Position numbers and translations under genes: made by a program
In this document: positions 34,308-45,828 of the stretch, one piece after another
Numbering within the stretch: position 1 is the first letter of the stretch
How the letters are laid out: each line of letters opens with the position of its first letter
NCBI RefSeq assembly: GCF_900411375.1
Contig: NZ_LS422980.1
Span: 38,869-102,868, forward strand
Direction of reading: 5' to 3'
DNA length: 64,000 nt
Origin: Lentilactobacillus raoultii
Lineage (GTDB): Bacteria; Bacillota; Bacilli; Lactobacillales; Lactobacillaceae
The notes under the pieces: model-generated
The model's input: the letters and a program-made list of their open reading frames with translations, nothing else
Databases searched by the model: none
Told to the model about the DNA's origin: nothing

Positions 34308-35708
34308 TCCGATTGATCCCTCCATTTCAAAGCTGATTAATCGGTTCAGCTCGACAGCGTATTCCATCGGGAGCTCCTTAGTGAACGGCTCCACAAAACT
34401 CATGATGATCATTTCCGTCGCCTTTTGTTCAGAAATTCCCCGTGACATTAAGTAATAAAGCTGTTCCTCAGAGATTTTCGACACTTTGGCCTCATGCTCC
34501 ATCGAAACGTTGTCATTCAAAATTTCATTATACGGAATTGTATCACTGGTTGATTTATCATCCATAATGATCGTGTCACATTCAACGTGGGCAAACGAAC
34601 CGTCCGAGTGCCGACCAAATTTAACTTTCCCACGATAGTCCACAGCACCACCATCTTTAGAAATTGATTTGGAAATCACTGATGATGACGTGTTAGGGGC
34701 ATTATGGATCATTTGGGCACCGGTATCCGAGTCAATATTTTTACCAGCCACCGCAATTGACAGCATTGTTCCCCGGGCACCCTCACCATTTAAGTAAACA
34801 GACGGATATTTCATGGTAATTTTAGAGCCTAAATTTCCATCAACCCATTCCATAATCGCGTTATCCAACGCCTGGGCCCGCTTGGTTTCCAAACTGTACA
34901 CATTGTTCGACCAGTTTTGAATCGTCGTGTAGCGGCAATAGGCATTCGGCAACACGTTAACTTCAACGACTGCCGCATGCAGACTATCACTCTTATAAGT
35001 CGGCGCCGTACAGCCCTCAACGTATTCCAAGTGAGCGCCCTCATCCACAATAATCAGGGTTCGTTCAAATTGGCCGGACTTTTCGGCATTAATTCGGAAG
35101 TAGGACTGAATCGGCGTTGTCACCGTGACGCCCTTTGGCACATAAATAAACGTGCCACCGGACCATACCGCCGAATTGAGCGCCGCATATTTATTATTTG
35201 TTGGTTTTACCAATTTGCCAAACCATTTTTTGAACAGATCCGGATACTTTTTCAATGCAGTATCCGTGTCTGTAAAGATGATGCCCAACTTATCGAATTG
35301 CTCTTCCATCTTGTGGTAGACCACTTCGGACTCGTACTGGGCCGAGGAGCCTGCCAGATATTTTCGCTCCGCTTGGGGCACGCCCAACCGGTCAAAAGTT
35401 GTCTTAATATCCTGAGGCACATCATCCCAATCACGATACTGCTTATCCGTTGCCCGTTGGAAAAACTTCATGTGTTCCAAATCAAGGCCGGTTAAATCCG
35501 GGCCAAAACCCGGCTCAGCCATTTTTAAATAGGCATGATAAGCTTTCAAGCGATAATCCAACATCCACTGGGGTTCATCTTTGGCCTTTGAAATTTCACG
35601 AACCTTTTCTTCAGTTAACCCCAGGCCGGTTGAATAAACGGGCTTCACATCATCATGAAAGCCGAATTCATAGTCTTTATCATCAAGTACTTCTGAAACG
35701 TCAGTCAT
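34305..35708 (-). CDS. sufB: Fe-S cluster assembly scaffold SufB
   Basis: 467 aa. Member of the SufBC2D scaffold on which clusters are built. Conserved SufB features include [19 protein letters not shown], the [18 protein letters not shown] stretch with the scaffold Cys, and the C-terminal [21 protein letters not shown] start at ATG 35708, with GGAAG 8 nt upstream; a first ATG seven codons earlier overlaps that ribosome binding site. The start overlaps the sufU stop, so translation is coupled. The stop codon lies in the first bases of an intergenic repeat. Confidence 0.95.
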   Translation of the reverse strand: MTDVSEVLDDKDYEFGFHDDVKPVYSTGLGLTEEKVREISKAKDEPQWMLDYRLKAYHAYLKMAEPGFGPDLTGLDLEHMKFFQRATDKQYRDWDDVPQDIKTTFDRLGVPQAERKYLAGSSAQYESEVVYHKMEEQFDKLGIIFTDTDTALKKYPDLFKKWFGKLVKPTNNKYAALNSAVWSGGTFIYVPKGVTVTTPIQSYFRINAEKSGQFERTLIIVDEGAHLEYVEGCTAPTYKSDSLHAAVVEVNVLPNAYCRYTTIQNWSNNVYSLETKRAQALDNAIMEWVDGNLGSKITMKYPSVYLNGEGARGTMLSIAVAGKNIDSDTGAQMIHNAPNTSSSVISKSISKDGGAVDYRGKVKFGRHSDGSFAHVECDTIIMDDKSTSDTIPYNEILNDNVSMEHEAKVSKISEEQLYYLMSRGISEQKATEMIIMSFVEPFTKELPMEYAVELNRLISFEMEGSIG

Positions 35709-36156
35709 CTGCCCCACTTCCTTCCTCATTCAACACTTCATCCATTGCGTGCCATGCCAGTGCCGCACACTTGATTCTAGTTGGAAACTCTGCCACCGTG
35801 CCAACAATGGCCGCATCTCCCAATAATTCTTCATCGGCTTCATCAATATCATCACCGCTGATTAACTTGGAAAACGCTAAAATCAATCTTCGAGCCGTCG
35901 GAACGTCCTTACCAAGAAGAACCGTTGTCATCAAACTGGCAGAAGCTTGGGAAATGGTGCATCCCGAACCGTCAAACGCAACGTCAGCAATTTTGTTATC
36001 CTTAACAACCACCGAAACCTTGATCACATCACCACAGGTTGGATTTTTCAATCGTTTTTCACCCGTTGGATTAGCTAATTCGCCCTTGTGTCGGGGAAAT
36101 TGAGCATGATCGATAATCACCGTTTTATATAGTTCGTTCAGCTTTGCCAATCCCAT
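35701..36156 (-). CDS. sufU: SufU zinc-dependent sulfurtransferase
   Basis: 151 aa. Accepts persulfide sulfur from SufS. Zinc ligands in their usual places: Cys41 and Asp43 in NPTCGDV, Cys66 in [10 protein letters not shown] and Cys130 in IKCAALAW. Overlaps sufS upstream and sufB downstream by about 30 and 8 bp. AAAGGAG precedes the ATG. Confidence 0.95.
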   Translation of the reverse strand: MGLAKLNELYKTVIIDHAQFPRHKGELANPTGEKRLKNPTCGDVIKVSVVVKDNKIADVAFDGSGCTISQASASLMTTVLLGKDVPTARRLILAFSKLISGDDIDEADEELLGDAAIVGTVAEFPTRIKCAALAWHAMDEVLNEEGSGADD

Positions 36157-37381
36157 TTGCGAAAAACTCCTTTACTTCATTCAATCCATCAAGTAAACGG
36201 TCGGCTTCTTCCTTTGTGTTGTAGAAATAGAAGCTGGCCCGGCAGGTTGCTTCACAACTTAGATATTCCATTAACGGTTGGGCACAGTGGTGGCCGGCTC
36301 GAACGGCAATGCCATCCATATCCAAACCAGTTGCGACGTCATGGGGATGCAAGCCATTTAAATTAAATGACAGGACCCCGGTATGCTTAGCCGGATCATG
36401 CGGACCATACACCGTGATGCCGTCAATCTGTAATAATTTGGGCAAGGTATAATCAACCAATTCCTGTTCGTAGGCCTGAATGTTATCCATGCCCAATTGA
36501 GTTAAATAATCGACCGCACTTCCCAGTGCAATGGCGCCACTAATATTCGGTGTCCCGGCTTCATACTTCCAAGGAGATTCTTTCCAATCGGCAGCGTGTT
36601 CATGGACTTCGTTAATCATTTCGCCACCGAACTGAGCCGGTTCCATTTGATCAAGGTCTTCCGGTTTGCCATACAGAATGCCGATGCCGGTTGGTGCCAA
36701 CATCTTATGACCTGAAAAAGCGTAAAAATCAACGTCCAGATCTTGAACATTCACTTTCAAATGAGGTGTGGACTGAGCGCCGTCAGCAATCATATAGGCC
36801 CCGTGCTGATGAGCCAGCTGAGTCAACTCCTTAATCGGATTGAGGACGCCCATAACGTTTGAAGCATGCGCAATTGAAACGATCTTGGTCCGATCGGTAA
36901 TTTGCTTTTTAGCATCCGCCATATCCAACTCACCATCAGCCGTTAAGCCGATATACTTTAAGGTTGCGTGCTGCTTCTTGGCAACCTGCTGCCAAGGTAC
37001 TACATTACTATGGTGTTCCAATTCTGAAATGACGATTTCATCGCCTTCGTTGACGACACTGTTGCCAAAGCTCGACGCAATCCAATTCAAACTTTCCGTT
37101 GTGGAACGGGTATAAATAACTGATTTGCGGCTTGGCGCATTAATGAATGCCGCTACTTTATCCCGAGCTGCTTCGAATTCTTCAGTTGCCCGTTCAGCTA
37201 AGGTATGGACACCACGGTGAACGTTTGCGTTGTCATGTTCATAGTAGTGGACCAGTGAATTTAAGACACTCACCGGCTTTTGAGTTGTCGCCGCATTATC
37301 CAGGTAAACCAGCGGTTCGCCATTCACTTTTTGGTCAAGAATCGGGAAATCCGATCTTGAATTATTCAATCCCTTGCTCAT
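36125..37381 (-). CDS. sufS: Cysteine desulfurase SufS
   Basis: PLP enzyme that takes sulfur from cysteine for Fe-S assembly. 418 aa. PLP Lys226 in SGHKMLAPTG, catalytic Cys366 in RAGHHCAQPLM and the IADGAQS PLP-aspartate motif near 200. The short Cys loop is the group II (SufS) type. Start overlaps the sufD stop by 20 bp; GGAAG ribosome binding site. Confidence 0.96.
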   Translation of the reverse strand: MSKGLNNSRSDFPILDQKVNGEPLVYLDNAATTQKPVSVLNSLVHYYEHDNANVHRGVHTLAERATEEFEAARDKVAAFINAPSRKSVIYTRSTTESLNWIASSFGNSVVNEGDEIVISELEHHSNVVPWQQVAKKQHATLKYIGLTADGELDMADAKKQITDRTKIVSIAHASNVMGVLNPIKELTQLAHQHGAYMIADGAQSTPHLKVNVQDLDVDFYAFSGHKMLAPTGIGILYGKPEDLDQMEPAQFGGEMINEVHEHAADWKESPWKYEAGTPNISGAIALGSAVDYLTQLGMDNIQAYEQELVDYTLPKLLQIDGITVYGPHDPAKHTGVLSFNLNGLHPHDVATGLDMDGIAVRAGHHCAQPLMEYLSCEATCRASFYFYNTKEEADRLLDGLNEVKEFFANGIGKAERTI

Positions 37382-38654
37382 TTGAAAGCTTCCTTTCCAT
37401 CATCTCTACCATTTGCTCTCTGACTTCCTCAACTGGAATGTCTCGTAGGACAACGCCCAGAAAGCCTCGAACAACCAACCGTTTGGCAACCTTTTTGGAA
37501 AGGCCGCGACTCATCAGATAATACAGCTGTTTTTTATTAATTTGTCCCACACTGGCAGCGTGACCGGCAATCACATCATTTTCATCAATCAGTAAAATCG
37601 GATTGGCATCTCCGTGGGCCTTGGGTGACAACATCAATACCCGATTTTCTTGCTGGGCCTTGGCACCGTGAGCGCCATGAATAATTTTGCCAACCCCGTT
37701 AAAAATCAGGGTTGAGCGATCCAGCAAGACCCCACGCTGTAAAATATTGCCTTCAGAATGACGGCCGTAATTAGTGACTTGGGTATCCAATCCTTGAACC
37801 TGGCGGCCAGTGGACAAAGCGACGGTTTGCATTTCTGTATGTGAGCCGTCACCTTTTAGATCGGAGTCAAAATCAGCGACAGTATAACCATCATTTAAGA
37901 CGCCCATCGTCCAATCAATTCGAGCACCATTGGCCAGGTAACCCCGCCGATTATAGTAAGCGTAAGTCTTCTCACCCAGTGTATCCAACGCGGAAAATTT
38001 GACGTAACTATCGTCTTCAGCCACGATCTCAACTGTCACATGGGCCGGATTAATCTGATCACCAATGGTTGAAACCCGTTGGAGAACAGAAAAATGGCTG
38101 TTGGCACCGGCGAGAATTAATGTATGGTTAACAAAATTTTCTTGGCCCCGACTATCTTGAACCGCCATTAAATTAACTGGCTGCTCCAGTGTGACGTTAT
38201 CAGGGACATAAAGAAAGGTCCCGCCGTTCATCAAAGCGGCATTAACGGCCGTCAAGCGATTTTCACGGTAGTCAACTGCTTTTGCGAAAAGATTTTTTGA
38301 CAACAGCTCACTATGATCTCGAACCGCCGTCTGCATATCACACAAAATAACACCCTGATCTTTTAAAGTGTCATTAAGCTGATTTTTAAAGGTTTGTTTC
38401 CCAACACTCACAAAATGGTAATGATCCGTTGCATCCAATAATTGGCTTGGATCATCACGAACCGGCTGCTCAGTCTCGGCAAAGTTGAGCAACGGCCATG
38501 AGTGGTAATTGACCTTATCAAATACCGGTAGTGTCAATTGATCAATCTGCTGCCAAGCTTTTTGACGCAGATTCGTCAACCACTCAGGCTCATGATCAAA
38601 TTGAGCTTGTTTTAATAATCCCGGATTTAATTTTCGGGTTTTCGTTGAAAGCAT
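37362..38654 (-). CDS. sufD: Fe-S cluster assembly protein SufD
   Basis: 430 aa. Beta-helix partner of SufB and SufC. Conserved NGGTFLYVPDNVTLEQPVNL, RHSEGNILQRGVLLD and the C-terminal [20 protein letters not shown] shared with SufB. GGGAGGGAAG precedes the ATG, which lies only 2 nt past the sufC stop. Confidence 0.95.
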   Translation of the reverse strand: MLSTKTRKLNPGLLKQAQFDHEPEWLTNLRQKAWQQIDQLTLPVFDKVNYHSWPLLNFAETEQPVRDDPSQLLDATDHYHFVSVGKQTFKNQLNDTLKDQGVILCDMQTAVRDHSELLSKNLFAKAVDYRENRLTAVNAALMNGGTFLYVPDNVTLEQPVNLMAVQDSRGQENFVNHTLILAGANSHFSVLQRVSTIGDQINPAHVTVEIVAEDDSYVKFSALDTLGEKTYAYYNRRGYLANGARIDWTMGVLNDGYTVADFDSDLKGDGSHTEMQTVALSTGRQVQGLDTQVTNYGRHSEGNILQRGVLLDRSTLIFNGVGKIIHGAHGAKAQQENRVLMLSPKAHGDANPILLIDENDVIAGHAASVGQINKKQLYYLMSRGLSKKVAKRLVVRGFLGVVLRDIPVEEVREQMVEMMERKLSNEQGIE

Positions 38655-38656
38655 GG

Positions 38657-39466
38657 CTACTTCCCTCCCCCAACACTGACATCGTCGTCAACCAGATTGA
38701 CATCCAGGCCCAATTCATCTTTCAAGCCGGCGTAACCTTCTGCTTCCAGTTTTTCTGCCAAACTGGCGTCACCGGTTTTAACAATTCGGCCATCCATCAT
38801 GACGTGAACCTGATCCGGATGGATATAGTTCAATAATCGTTGATAGTGAGTAATCATTAAGGTGCCGAAGTCGGGGCTTGCCATATGATTAACCCCTTTG
38901 GCAACCACTTGAAGCGCATCAATATCAAGGCCTGAATCGATTTCGTCGAGAATCGCAAACTTTGGCTGGATCATCATTAGCTGAAGAATTTCATTACGCT
39001 TCTTTTCACCACCGGAAAAGCCTTCGTTTAAGTAACGTTCAGTCATCTCATCCGACATATTCAAAACTTTCAGGTTTTCATCAAGTTTCTTCAAGAACTT
39101 TCGGATTGGTAGTGGTTTATCACAGGTCGCATTAACAGCCGTCCGCATGAATTCCAAATTGGTAATCCCTTTAATTTCGACCGGGTACTGCATCGCCAGG
39201 AACAAGCCGGCGCGGGCCCGTTCATCAACTTTTTTGTCTAAAAGGCTTTCCCCATCCAGGGTAATGTCACCCTGGGTAACGTGATAATTCGGGTTCCCCA
39301 TAATTGTTTCAGACAGAGTCGATTTCCCGGTTCCGTTTGGTCCCATGATCGCGTGAGTTTCACCCGTGTTAATGACCAAGTTGACACCTTTCAAAATTTC
39401 CTGCTGTTTCTTGGTTTCTTCATCCTCAACTGCGACGTGAAGATCCGTTACTTTTAAAGTTGCCAT
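38657..39466 (-). CDS. sufC: Fe-S cluster assembly ATPase SufC
   Basis: 269 aa ABC ATPase of the soluble SufBCD complex. Walker A GPNGTGKST at 42-50, signature FSGGEKKRNE and Walker B FAILDEIDSGLD, the last with the SufC-typical IDSGLDIDAL. First gene of the sufCDSUB order usual in Firmicutes. AAGGGAG precedes the ATG. Confidence 0.96.
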   Translation of the reverse strand: MATLKVTDLHVAVEDEETKKQQEILKGVNLVINTGETHAIMGPNGTGKSTLSETIMGNPNYHVTQGDITLDGESLLDKKVDERARAGLFLAMQYPVEIKGITNLEFMRTAVNATCDKPLPIRKFLKKLDENLKVLNMSDEMTERYLNEGFSGGEKKRNEILQLMMIQPKFAILDEIDSGLDIDALQVVAKGVNHMASPDFGTLMITHYQRLLNYIHPDQVHVMMDGRIVKTGDASLAEKLEAEGYAGLKDELGLDVNLVDDDVSVGGGK

Positions 39467-39505
39467 GTTGCGATTCTCCCTTCCATGATGTCTGTTTCAA
39501 TTAAC

Positions 39506-39535
39506 ATTATACCTTCTGGACTATGTATTTTTACA
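39506..39535 (-). promoter_or_regulatory. Candidate suf operon promoter
   Basis: Minus strand TATAAT at 39511-39506, about 40 bp from the sufC ATG; the region 17-18 bp upstream (TGTAAA) is a weak -35. Confidence 0.45.
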
Positions 39536-39772
39536 TACATTTGGAATATTTGTAGAAATAATTTTCCCGCAAATCCGTACCATTAAAATTAGATTAAATT
39601 ATAAACGCTTCCGACCCACTTTTGCAATACCAAACTTAATATTCATTTAGAATTTTCTGATTTTTGCGAATGGAATAATTGATACTTAAAATTATTCTTA
39701 TTCAGTTATTCACATATTTCATATATTAATAAGGAAAATCCCGACTTTTTTATTAACAAATTCAAAAAAAGA

Positions 39773-39801
39773 TTGTAATTTTGCAATTATTAGAATATTA
39801 T
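39773..39801 (+). promoter_or_regulatory. Candidate gltB promoter
   Basis: TTGTAA, 17 bp, TATTAT; about 58 bp before the gltB ATG, which has AAGGTAGGTGG upstream. Confidence 0.5.
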
Positions 39802-39859
39802 GAGAACTACACAATTGGTATGGACAATCTAAGTTTAAATTATTAAGGTAGGTGGTTTC

Positions 39860-42800
39860 ATGGATCGCTTAAAGGATGACGACAAATTAATGTACTCACC
39901 TAAATTTGAGCATGCAGCCTGTGGGATGGGCTTTATTACTCAAGTGGATGGCCATCCGAGTCACGAAATTGTGGAAAAAGCGCTGACCATGTTACAAAGA
40001 ATGAATCATCGTGGTGGTACCGGGGCCGAACCCGATACTGGTGATGGTGCCGGGATTTTAATGGCACTTCCGGACGCGTTTTTCCGCAATCAAATGGCAA
40101 AATATGAGTTAACATTACCAAAGTTCGGTGACTACGCAGTCGCCCAACTCTTTTTACCCCATGACGCTGATGAAAAGGCGTCAATGCTAAAAGCTGTTAC
40201 CAGTCAAATTGATGCCGCCGGCTTTCCGGTGCTTTGGACCCGTAACGTGCCGTTTGTGTACGAAAATTGTGGTCCAGCAGCCCAGCAATCAATGCCCGGC
40301 TTCGTCCAAGTTGTTTTACAACGTCCGGTTGATATTAACCCGGGCCAGGATTTTGAAGATCATCTTTACATTTTAAGGCGTCAATTGGAAAAAACTTTTG
40401 ACCGTCAATCAATGTATATTTGTTCCCTATCGAGCCGCACAATTGTTTACAAGGGCATGTTGCACGCTTATCAAGTCAGTCTCTTCTATCCGGATCTACA
40501 TGATCCCCAGATGAAGAGTGCGATTTGCTTAATTCACTCCCGTTTTTCAACCAATACGTTTCCAAGTTGGGATCGGGCTCAACCCTTTAGATTCTTAGCG
40601 CATAACGGTGAAATCAATACATTAAAGGGCGCCGAAAACTGGATGACCAGTCACGGCATCGAAATTTATGACGAAGACGATTCCGATTCCGCTAAACTGG
40701 AAAATTGTATGGAATACTTATACCGCCATGGCCGCTCGATTCCACAATCATTGATGATGATGGTGCCGGAAGCTTGGGGCAGTGGCACAGAAATGTCAGA
40801 TGAGCAACGGGCATTTGATGAATACAATGCCACGTTCATGGCACCTTGGGATGGGCCAGCTGCACTTTGCTTTACCGATGGCATTCAGGTTGGGGCCTTT
40901 CTTGATCGAAATGGCTTACGGCCTTCCCGCTTCACATTAACCAAAGACAACCAATTAGTGGTTGCCTCGGAATCCGGCGTTGTCGATGTCGATCCAAGTG
41001 ATATCGTCGATAAAGGAATCCTGGCTCCGGCTGAAATGATTCTGGTTGATACCAGTACCGGCAGAATTTCCAAAACGGATGAGCTCAGCGTGAATGCGCC
41101 GAAGCTCATCCCTATCAACAATGGCTCAATGCCAACCGTCTGACACTTGATAAATTACCTGAAGTTAAACCAGAGGCCAGTATCTCAAAGGAAAGTTTAA
41201 AGAAACTATGGCTTCGAAACGGGTACACCCACGAGGTGATTCAAACCGCTTTGATTCCAATGGCCAAAAATGGCGGCGAGCCGGTTGTTGCGATGGGCTT
41301 TGATTCCCCATTAGCTGTTTTAAGTAAAAAACCGCAATCATTGTTTACCTACTTCAAACAATCCTTTGCCCAAGTCACCAACCCACCAATTGATCCGCTG
41401 CGAGAAAAAGTGGTGATTGGCACCTTTGGCTTTCTTGGTCGAGATGGTGACTGTACCAAAGATACGGCTGAAAACTGTCATAAATTAAAAATCAACCGTC
41501 CTATCTTAAATGATCAAGAGTACGCCAAGATCCTGAGTTTGGATCTCCCCTCCCTAAAAGTCGCCCAATTATCGTTGGCTTACGATTTGACGGATACACC
41601 TGATCGACTGGCGCACGTACTGAAGGAACTGTTTACTCAAGCAGAAAATGCAATTGATAACGGGGCCACCATTTTGGTATTGAGTGATCGCCCGGTTGCC
41701 GATAATCAGATGACGATTCCGGTTCTTTTAGCCGTTTCCGGCTTACACAATTATTTGGTTCGCCAAGGAAAGGGCACGGCTGCTTCGATTGTCGTCGATA
41801 CTGCCGAAGCGTGTGAAATTCACCACTTTGCCTGCCTCTTGGGTTACGGTGCCGCTGCGATCCATCCTTATGGCGCATTTGCGACTTTACGAGAACGCGG
41901 ACTGGAAAACCACTTGGAAGACTATTGCCATGCATCAACCAAGGGAATCATTAAGATCATGAGCCGAATGGGGATTTCAACTACCGCCGGCTATCAAGGT
42001 GCTCAGTTATTTGAAGCAGTTGGTCTTTCCGATGAAGTAGTTGAACAATACTTTACCGGGACCCCCACCCGAATCGGTGGCATTAGTTTAAATCAAATTG
42101 AAGATGAATATTATCGAAAGTATCAGTTGACCTTTAGTAACCACTCCGTTGACGATTTGCCTTCCGGTGGCAGTTTTCAATATAAAGTCGACGGCGAAGA
42201 GCATCTCTATAATCCAAAGAGTATTTACCAATTCCAAAAAGCCGTCCGAACCGGCGATTATCAAGAATATCAAAAGTACACGGCTGAAATGAATAAAGAA
42301 GCCCAAGAAAGCCCGGTCACCCTGCGGTCCATGTGGCGAATTGAAAAAAATGGCAATAAACCGGTGCCCCTAAGTGAGGTTGAGCCGGTTAGTTCAATTG
42401 TGAAACGTTTCAAATCTGGGGCAATGAGTTTTGGTGCCCTCTCAGAAGAAGCACATGAAACAATTGCCATTGCGATGAATAAGCTGGGAGCCCGCAGTAA
42501 CTCCGGTGAAGGTGGCGAAAGTCGAAGTCGCTTCCACGTTGGTGCCGATGGACTTAATCGCAACAGTAAGATTAAGCAGGTGTCAACCGCTCGCTTTGGC
42601 GTAAATACTGAATACCTGATGAGTGCTGAAGAAATTCAAATCAAAATGGCTCAGGGTGCCAAGCCGGGTGAAGGTGGTCAGCTGCCTGCCGGAAAAGCTT
42701 ATCCGTGGGTTGCCAGCATCCGGGGTTCGATCGCCGGCGTCCAGTTAATCTCACCGCCACCTCACCATGATATTTACTCAATTGAAGATCTGGCTCAGTT

Positions 42801-44322
42801 AATCTATGACTTAAAACAGGTCAACCCCTACGCCAAGATTAATGTTAAGCTGGTCTCTTCAACTGGTGTTGGCACCATTGCAGCCGGCGTGGTTAAAGCC
42901 GGCGCCAATACGGTTGTCATTTCAGGTTACGATGGCGGTACCGGTGCTGCACCACGAAATTCAACCCGTGACTGTGGTCTGCCATGGGAAATGGGCTTGG
43001 CCGATGCTCACCAAACCTTGGCCCTCAACAAATTACGACAGCGAACTACGCTGGAAGTCGACGGTAAGTTGCTAACTGGCCGAGACATTGCCATTGCCAT
43101 CATGTTGGGCGCCGAAGAATTCAGTTTTGCGACCCTGACGATGGTTTCCATCGGTTGTGTTATGATGCGAAAATGCAACCTTAACACTTGCCCAGTTGGT
43201 ATCACGACCCAAAATCCGGCGCTACGTAAACTATACGCTGGTCGACCTGAACACGTCATTAACATGATGCACTTTTTGGCTGAAGATCTGCGGGAACAAA
43301 TGGCAGCTTTAGGTTATCGCACTGTTGATCAAATGGTTGGTCACGGTGAACATTTGAAGCCAAGATACATGCCATCCGGCAAATCCAAAACACTTAATTA
43401 TGATCGCATGCTAAATAAAACCATTACCATTGAGCGTAAAAAAGCCAATCCATTCAAGCCAAAGTACGACTGGCCGGATTTGGACCGGTTTGCTGAAACC
43501 AGTTTGAAAAATCATAATGCTACCACAATCAACCTGCCAATCAGCAACGTTGATCGGGCAGTTGGGACCCGGCTGGGTGGTTGGATCGGAGCCCACTTTG
43601 GCAACTATGGTTTAAAACCGGGACAACTGCGGTTTAATTATCATGGCACGGCTGGCCAAAGTTTTGGTGCCTTTATTACCAAAGGACTTGAAATCAAGCT
43701 GGTGGGCGAAGCCAACGACTACGTAGGCAAAGGCTTATCCGGTGGCCGACTAATTGTGGCCGCTCCGCATCAAGCCAAAGAACTTTATACCCATTCACCA
43801 ATTGTCGGTAACGTGGCCTGCTTTGGTGCAACCGGCGGTGAAGCCTACTTTAACGGCCGGGCTGGCGAACGATTCTGTGTCCGTAATTCTGGTGCCAACG
43901 TGGTCGTTGAAGGGGTCGGCAATAACGGTTGTGAATACATGACCGGCGGTGTCGCTGTTATTCTTGGCCGCACTGGGCGTAATTTCGCTGCCGGGATGTC
44001 AGGTGGTGTCGCCTATGTTTACGACTGGACCCATGATTTCAAAAAAAATTGTAACCGTGATCTGGTTGACCTCTATCATCTGGATGAGGCCGGTGATGAT
44101 AGCATTTTGCAAGAACTCCTAAAGAAACACGTTCAATACACCGATTCTGAAACTGCCCGTAAGATTCTGGATAATTGGGAAATCGAAAAACAGACCTTTA
44201 TCAAAGTTTATCCTCGTGACTATCACAAGATGCGTAAACTGATTCGTGACTACACTAAACCGGGAATTTCAGAAGAAAAAGTGATTGAAAAAGCCTTTTA
44301 CACGGCTACCAGTCAAGATTAG
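39860..44322 (+). pseudogene. gltB: Glutamate synthase large subunit, single-base frameshift
   Basis: Transfers glutamine amide nitrogen to 2-oxoglutarate. Two adjacent frames together make the 1487-aa protein: 39860-41143 carries the class II amidotransferase domain (nucleophile Cys21 in HAACGMGF, NHRGG), and the second frame, open from before 41101, carries the FMN synthase domain, the 3Fe-4S cysteines in CVMMRKCNLNTCPVG and the C-terminal glycine-rich beta-helix. At about 41086 the first frame leaves the conserved path; one missing C there (GAGCTCAGCG for GAGCTCCAGCG) restores TDELQRECAEAHPYQQWL. No slippery heptamer is evident. Either recent inactivation or a sequence error; the rest shows no decay, and gltD is intact. 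Confidence 0.9.
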
Positions 44323-44334
44323 GAGGAATTCAAA

Positions 44335-45768
44335 ATGGCAGATCCAAGAGGATTTTTAAAATACCCCAGAAAAGATAATCCGATGCGGCCAATTATGCAG
44401 CGCGTCAAGGATTTTAACGCGATGGAATTGGATTTAAGCGATGCTGATCGACGTCAACAGGCTGCCCGTTGCATGAACTGTGGCATTCCATTTTGTCACC
44501 ACGGGGTTTTCTTCGGCGGTGGCCGAGCAGTTAGTGGCTGTCCAAACGACAATTTGATTCCCGAATGGAATGACTTGGTATACCGTGATCAGGATCGCCG
44601 GGCATTTGAACGATTGAGTCGAACCAATATGCTGCCGGATATGACCGGTCGGGTTTGTCCGGCTCCCTGCGAGGTTTCCTGTGTCCAAGCGTTAAATGGT
44701 CCCGGAATTACCATTCGAAACAACGAAAAATTTATTATCGAACAAGCCTTTAAAAATGGCTGGGTGGTTGACTCTGGCAAACCGCTGCACCGAACCGGCA
44801 AAAAGATTGCCGTTATCGGCAGCGGGCCAGCTGGTATCTCTGCGGCTTGGCGTTTAAATCAGCTTGGCCATTCGGTCACTTTGTTTGAGCGTGACGATCG
44901 TTTTGGCGGCTTTCTAATGTATGGCATCCCAAATATGAAATTGCCGAAAGAAATCGTCCAGCGCCGAATCAAAACCCTTTCACAGGTGGGCATTGAATTA
45001 GTTCCCAACACCGAAGTTGGTAAAGACATTTCAGCAGCTGAACTTAAGCAGCAATTTGACCGAATTGTTCTTTGTACCGGTGCCCGTCAAGCCCGTGACC
45101 TCGACGTTAAGGGCCGCGACCTGACGGGAATCTATCAAGCGGCTGAATTTCTGAAAATGGCTACTAAGGACGTGCTGAAAAATGGCACCCAGGCTAACAA
45201 TCGTTTGAAAGGCAAACACGTTCTGATTCTTGGCGGTGGTGATACCGGTAATGATTGTATCGGCACCGCGATCCGCCAAGGTTGTGCCGGGATTACCCAA
45301 TTGGAAATCACACCGGCCCTGCCTAAAGAACGAACCCCACAAAATCAATGGCCTGAGTGGCCAATGGTTTTGAAAACCGGTTATGGGCAAAAGGAAGCCA
45401 AGGCATTGTTTGGCGACATCACCAAGTATTCGTCAACTGCTACCGCCTTCTTTGGTGAAAAAGGCCACGTTCAAGAAGCTGAGATCAGCCAGGTGGATCA
45501 TTTCAAGCCAATTCCCGGTACCGGCAAAAAAGTTAAAGCCGACGTTGTTGTCCTGGCAATGGGCTTTACCGGCGCCGAACAGTGGTTGTTTGACCAATTC
45601 AGCATCACCAAGAAAAACGGTAACTATACAACCAACGACAATCAGGTTTACGTTGCCGGTGACTGTCGACGCGGTCCCAGCCTCGTCATTTGGGGCATCC
45701 ATGAAGGCCGCATGTGTGCTGAAAAAATTGATGCATCATTGCAAACTTTGGCAAGTGCCAAATTATAA
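44335..45768 (+). CDS. gltD: Glutamate synthase small subunit
   Basis: 477 aa NADPH-oxidising beta subunit. N-terminal 4Fe-4S cysteines in CMNCGIPFCHHG, GCPNDN and CPAPCEVSCV; FAD site IGSGPAGISAAW near 157-168; NADPH site GGGDTGNDC near 300. AGGAGG precedes the ATG, 12 bp after gltB. Intact although gltB is frameshifted. Confidence 0.95.
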   Translation: MADPRGFLKYPRKDNPMRPIMQRVKDFNAMELDLSDADRRQQAARCMNCGIPFCHHGVFFGGGRAVSGCPNDNLIPEWNDLVYRDQDRRAFERLSRTNMLPDMTGRVCPAPCEVSCVQALNGPGITIRNNEKFIIEQAFKNGWVVDSGKPLHRTGKKIAVIGSGPAGISAAWRLNQLGHSVTLFERDDRFGGFLMYGIPNMKLPKEIVQRRIKTLSQVGIELVPNTEVGKDISAAELKQQFDRIVLCTGARQARDLDVKGRDLTGIYQAAEFLKMATKDVLKNGTQANNRLKGKHVLILGGGDTGNDCIGTAIRQGCAGITQLEITPALPKERTPQNQWPEWPMVLKTGYGQKEAKALFGDITKYSSTATAFFGEKGHVQEAEISQVDHFKPIPGTGKKVKADVVVLAMGFTGAEQWLFDQFSITKKNGNYTTNDNQVYVAGDCRRGPSLVIWGIHEGRMCAEKIDASLQTLASAKL

Positions 45769-45779
45769 GTCGTTTAATT

Positions 45780-45828
45780 AAAAGGTGACCGTTCCCACAG
45801 AACCCCTGTGAGGACGATCACCTTTTTA
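45780..45828. terminator. Bidirectional intrinsic terminator
   Basis: AAAAGGTGA and TCACCTTTTT pair, with an inner CACAG/CTGTG hairpin, between convergent gltD and the ASCH gene. Confidence 0.85.

Larger units (their letters stand above)
39467..39859. other. Divergent promoter region of the suf and gltBD operons
   Basis: Very AT-rich 393 bp between sufC (minus) and gltB (plus). Candidate promoters for both are listed separately. No gene or riboswitch seen. Confidence 0.5.

Noticed and set aside
34917..35495. 192-codon plus-strand frame opposite sufB
   Set aside because: Antisense shadow of a well-supported gene; no ribosome binding site or family.
41084..41100. Programmed frameshift in gltB
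   Set aside because: No slippery heptamer, Shine-Dalgarno-like stimulator or downstream pseudoknot is visible, and GltB is not known to use recoding.
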